16,370 nucleotides of DNA from assembly GCA_946480295.1 (NCBI GenBank), contig CAMLIT010000097.1:1-16370 (forward strand), read 5' to 3'. This DNA comes from an uncultured Gemmatimonadota bacterium. Lineage in GTDB: Bacteria; Gemmatimonadota; Gemmatimonadetes; Gemmatimonadales; Gemmatimonadaceae. The first letter of the stretch is position 1. The number at the start of each line of letters is the position of its first letter. Of this stretch, positions 14,062 through 16,370 are shown one piece after another. The notes under the pieces are model-generated. The model saw only the letters and a list, made by a program, of their open reading frames with translations, ran no database searches and was not told the origin of the DNA. Position numbers and translations under genes: made by a program.

Positions 14062-14841
14062 ATGCACCAGGGCAGGGTGGTCGTGATCACCGGCGCGAGC
14101 GGCGGCATCGGCGCGGCGCTCGCGCGCCAGCTCGGCCGCGAGGGACACCGCGTCATCCTCGGCGCGCGCCGCGAGCCCGAGCTGCGCGCGGTGGCGGCGG
14201 AGATCGGCGGCGACGCGCGCGCGGTCGTCACCGACGCCACGCGCCGCGCCGACGTGGAGCGGCTGCGGGACCGCGCCATCGAGGCGTTCGGGCACGTCGA
14301 CGTGTGGGTCAACAACGTGGGACGGGGGATCGGCGTCCCGGTGCTCGAGCTCACCGACGAGCAGTTCGACGAGATGATGTGCGTCAACGTGAAGTCGGCG
14401 CTCTACGGCATGCAGGCGATCGTACCGCACTTCCAGGAGCGCGGGCGCGGCCACGTCGTGAACATCTCGTCGTTCCTCGGCCGCGTCCCGCTGGTGGCGT
14501 TCCGGTCGGCGTACAACGCGGCGAAGGCCGCGCTGAACGCGCTCACCTCGAACCTGCGGATGGACCTCCGCCGCGAGTGGCCGGACATCCACGTCTCCCT
14601 CGTCATGCCGGGGCTCGTCGCGACGGAGTTCGCGGAGAACGCGCTCGGCGGCACGCCCGCGGTGCCGCCCGGGCCGAGCGGCCGTCGGCTCGAGGTGCAG
14701 AGCGCGGACGAGGTCGCGCGCATGATCGCCGGCCTGATCGCCGATCCGCGGGCGGAGCTGTACACGCAGCCGGCGCAGCCCGCGGTGGCGCAGCGCTACT
14801 ACGCGGACGTCGACGCGTTCGAGCGCTCGCTCGCGCACTGA
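14062..14841 (+). CDS. Classical SDR-family oxidoreductase
   Basis: The protein is 259 aa. It has TGASGGIG at 10-17 for cofactor binding, NNVG at 84-87, and the catalytic set Ser137 (NISSF), Tyr151 and Lys155 (YNAAK). This is the classical SDR size and motif set, using NAD(P)(H) on an unknown alcohol or ketone. GGAGGAG occurs about 11 nt before ATG 14062, a slightly long spacing. After about residue 185 the sequence VMPGLVATEF is typical of the substrate loop. It is read divergently from GH35 and is followed after 6 nt by the ABC ATPase gene, so the three plus-strand genes are probably one operon. How an SDR would serve a metal exporter is unclear. Confidence 0.92.
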   Translation: MHQGRVVVITGASGGIGAALARQLGREGHRVILGARREPELRAVAAEIGGDARAVVTDATRRADVERLRDRAIEAFGHVDVWVNNVGRGIGVPVLELTDEQFDEMMCVNVKSALYGMQAIVPHFQERGRGHVVNISSFLGRVPLVAFRSAYNAAKAALNALTSNLRMDLRREWPDIHVSLVMPGLVATEFAENALGGTPAVPPGPSGRRLEVQSADEVARMIAGLIADPRAELYTQPAQPAVAQRYYADVDAFERSLAH

Positions 14842-14847
14842 CGCCGC

Positions 14848-15600
14848 ATGACTCCTGGCGACGCGGGTGCGCCGGCGCTCTTCCAGCTGAGCGGCGTGCG
14901 ACAGGTCCGCGAGGGGCGCACCACGCTCGACGGCGTGGACCTCGCGATTCCCGCCCGGCAGGTGACGGCGATCGTCGGGCCGTCGGGCGCGGGCAAGACG
15001 TCGCTGCTTCGCCTGCTCGACCGGCTCGACGATCCGGTGGCGGGGACGATCGCGTTCGACGGACGTCCGCTGACGTCGTATCCCGTACGCGTGCTGCGGC
15101 AGCGCGTCGGCTTCGTCTTCCAGCGGCCGACGATGTTCCCGGGGACGGTGGCCGACAATCTGCGCGCGGGGCTGGAGTTCGTGCCCGACCGGGACGGCGC
15201 CGGCGCCTCGCGCGCGGCGCTCGAATCGGCGCTCGCCCAGGTCGAGCTCGACCCCGCGTACCTCGACCGCGAGGCGGCCACCCTGTCCGGCGGCGAGCAG
15301 CAGCGGGTGAGCATCGGCCGCGCGCTCCTCGTCCAGCCGGCGGCGCTGCTGCTGGACGAGCCGACGTCCGCGCTCGATCCCGAGATCGCCGAGCGGCTGA
15401 TGGCGACGGTGGTGCGGCTGAGCCGCGAGCGTGCGCTCGGCGTGGTGATGGTGACGCACCGGCTGTCCGAGGCGCGGACAGCGAGCAGCCACATGGTGAT
15501 GCTCGAGGCGGGACGCGTCGTGGAGACCGGCGCGACGGACGCGCTCGTCCGGCACGCCGCGCGCGAGCGCACGCGGGCCTACCTCCTCGCCGGTGGATGA
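14848..15600 (+). CDS. fetA: ABC transporter ATP-binding protein, FetA (YbbL) type
   Basis: The protein is 250 aa. It shows Walker A GPSGAGKT at 44-51, Q-loop Gln92 (VFQRPTMFPGTV), signature LSGGEQQR at 146-153, Walker B LLLDEP at 167-172 and switch His204 (VTHRLSEA). The general type matches phosphate/FetA-like ATPases. The FetA assignment rests on the next gene, a clear FetB-like permease, which overlaps it by 4 nt. In E. coli FetAB exports iron and helps under oxidative stress. The start at 14848 has no strong ribosome site and lies 6 nt after the SDR stop, suggesting coupled translation. Confidence 0.85.
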   Translation: MTPGDAGAPALFQLSGVRQVREGRTTLDGVDLAIPARQVTAIVGPSGAGKTSLLRLLDRLDDPVAGTIAFDGRPLTSYPVRVLRQRVGFVFQRPTMFPGTVADNLRAGLEFVPDRDGAGASRAALESALAQVELDPAYLDREAATLSGGEQQRVSIGRALLVQPAALLLDEPTSALDPEIAERLMATVVRLSRERALGVVMVTHRLSEARTASSHMVMLEAGRVVETGATDALVRHAARERTRAYLLAGG

Positions 15601-16370
15601 TGCGACCCGTCCTCGATGTGAGCTGGGTGCAGCTCGGCTACGCCGCGGTCCTCGTGCTCGTGGCGATCGCGATCTCGAGCTGGCAGCGCCTCGGGCTGGC
15701 GCGCGGGTTCGCCGTCGGGGCGGTGCGCGCGGTCGTGCAGCTCCTCCTCGTGGGCTACGTCCTCGTCTGGCTGTTCGCCGTGCGGCGGTGGTACTGGGTG
15801 CTGCTGGCGCTCCTCGTCATGCTCGTCGCGGCGACGAAGACGGCGACGGATCGCCAGCGGACGGGGCGGCGCGCCCTCTTCGGCATCGCCGGCGCGGCGA
15901 TGCTCGTCGGCGCCGGGCTCACGCTCGCCTACGTCGACGTGATCGTCGTGCGCGTGCATCCGTGGTACGACCCCCAGTACCTCGTGCCGCTGTTCGGGAT
16001 GATCATCGGCAATTCCATGAACGGGGCGGCGCTCGCCGCGGAGCGCCTGACGAGCGAGATGGAGGCGCGGCGCGCGGAGATCGAGGCATACCTGGCGCTC
16101 GGCGCGCCGCCGTCGCGCGCGTCGCGCGACGCGGTGCGGCGCGCGTTGACGGCGGCGCTGATCCCGGGGATCAACGGGCTGATGGTCGTCGGCCTCGTCG
16201 CGCTGCCGGGGATGATGACGGGACAGATCCTCGCCGGGTCGTCGCCGCTCCTCGCGGTGCGCTATCAGATCGTCGTCGCCTTCATGCTCGCCGGCGCGGT
16301 GTCGTCGACGGCCGCCCTCGTCGTGCTCTGGTGGCGCCGGCGCTTCTTCACCCCCGCCGAGCAGCTCGTC
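15597..16370 (+). CDS. fetB: ABC transporter permease, FetB (YbbM, UPF0014) type, 3' end cut off
   Basis: The ATG at 15597 overlaps the ATPase stop codon (ATGA); a second in-frame ATG follows at 15600. There are 258 codons to the window edge with no stop, and the family is about 250-265 aa, so only a few residues are missing. Hydrophobic segments alternate with the family motifs AVRAVVQLLLVGYVL, FGMIIGNSMNGAALAAERL (residues 133-151), EAYLALGAPPSRASRDAVRR, ALIPGINGLMVVGLVALPGM and MMTGQILAG (from 206). These are characteristic of FetB. It forms the membrane channel for the ATPase encoded just before it; likely cargo is iron or another metal, by analogy with E. coli. Confidence 0.9.
   Translation, partial: MMRPVLDVSWVQLGYAAVLVLVAIAISSWQRLGLARGFAVGAVRAVVQLLLVGYVLVWLFAVRRWYWVLLALLVMLVAATKTATDRQRTGRRALFGIAGAAMLVGAGLTLAYVDVIVVRVHPWYDPQYLVPLFGMIIGNSMNGAALAAERLTSEMEARRAEIEAYLALGAPPSRASRDAVRRALTAALIPGINGLMVVGLVALPGMMTGQILAGSSPLLAVRYQIVVAFMLAGAVSSTAALVVLWWRRRFFTPAEQLV

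Noticed and set aside
13962..14387. N-terminal extension of the GH35 protein
   Set aside because: It would overlap the divergent SDR gene; the ATG at 13961 starts a clear signal peptide.
11503..15555. 1350-codon minus-strand open frame
   Set aside because: It overlaps marR and GH35 out of frame and runs antisense to the SDR and ABC genes; low-complexity composition with no domain.
1..16370. tRNA or rRNA genes
   Set aside because: No cloverleaf-like or rRNA-like conserved stretch was recognised on either strand by eye.

Overview
The window is about 16.4 kb of very GC-rich DNA (by eye around 70% or more) packed with short-spaced genes. Signal-peptide glycosidases, GbsR- and MarR-type regulators and a four-helix-bundle protein of the 'GANIAEGYSRG' type suggest a high-GC Gram-negative soil or aquatic bacterium. 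Gemmatimonadota is my best guess from memory of similar proteins, but nothing here proves it. There are no rRNA or tRNA genes, no CRISPR and no transposase.

Layout. (1) 1-6210, minus strand: a tightly spaced four-gene run, read as SDR oxidoreductase, GH15 glucoamylase, mandelate-racemase-like enzyme, then a pyruvate-oxidase-like TPP enzyme that is cut by the window's left end. (2) 6480-7391, plus: a DoxX-type membrane protein with an extra four-helix membrane module. (3) 7390-8300: a small four-helix-bundle gene enclosed by two arrays of degenerate repeats in opposite orientation. (4) 8305-10442, minus: a GbsR/MarR regulator translationally coupled to a DHA2-type drug exporter, with a palindromic operator over the -10 region. 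(5) 10629-11060, plus: a glyoxalase/bleomycin-resistance-fold protein. (6) 11061-11643: a 583-bp non-coding region that is one large imperfect palindrome bounded by GGGACGC heptamer arrays. (7) 11643-13961, minus: a secreted GH35 beta-galactosidase and a MarR regulator. (8) 14062-16370, plus: an SDR oxidoreductase followed by a FetA/FetB-like ABC exporter, the last gene cut by the right end.

How the genes fit together. GH15 and GH35 point to use of alpha-glucans and beta-galactosides. The enolase-superfamily enzyme and the pyruvate-oxidase-like enzyme downstream of GH15 could carry sugar acids and pyruvate onward, but this is inference. GbsR plus exporter is a self-contained, probably autoregulated efflux unit.

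The most interesting part is the pair of repeat-bounded elements at 7390-8300 and 11061-11643. Both fill the space between two converging genes almost exactly from stop codon to stop codon. Both have ends made of degenerate short tandem repeats in inverted orientation. One carries a four-helix-bundle gene, the family known from 23S rRNA intervening sequences and related to the Avd protein of diversity-generating retroelements. The other carries no recognisable gene. They may be two states of one undescribed class of intergenic element.
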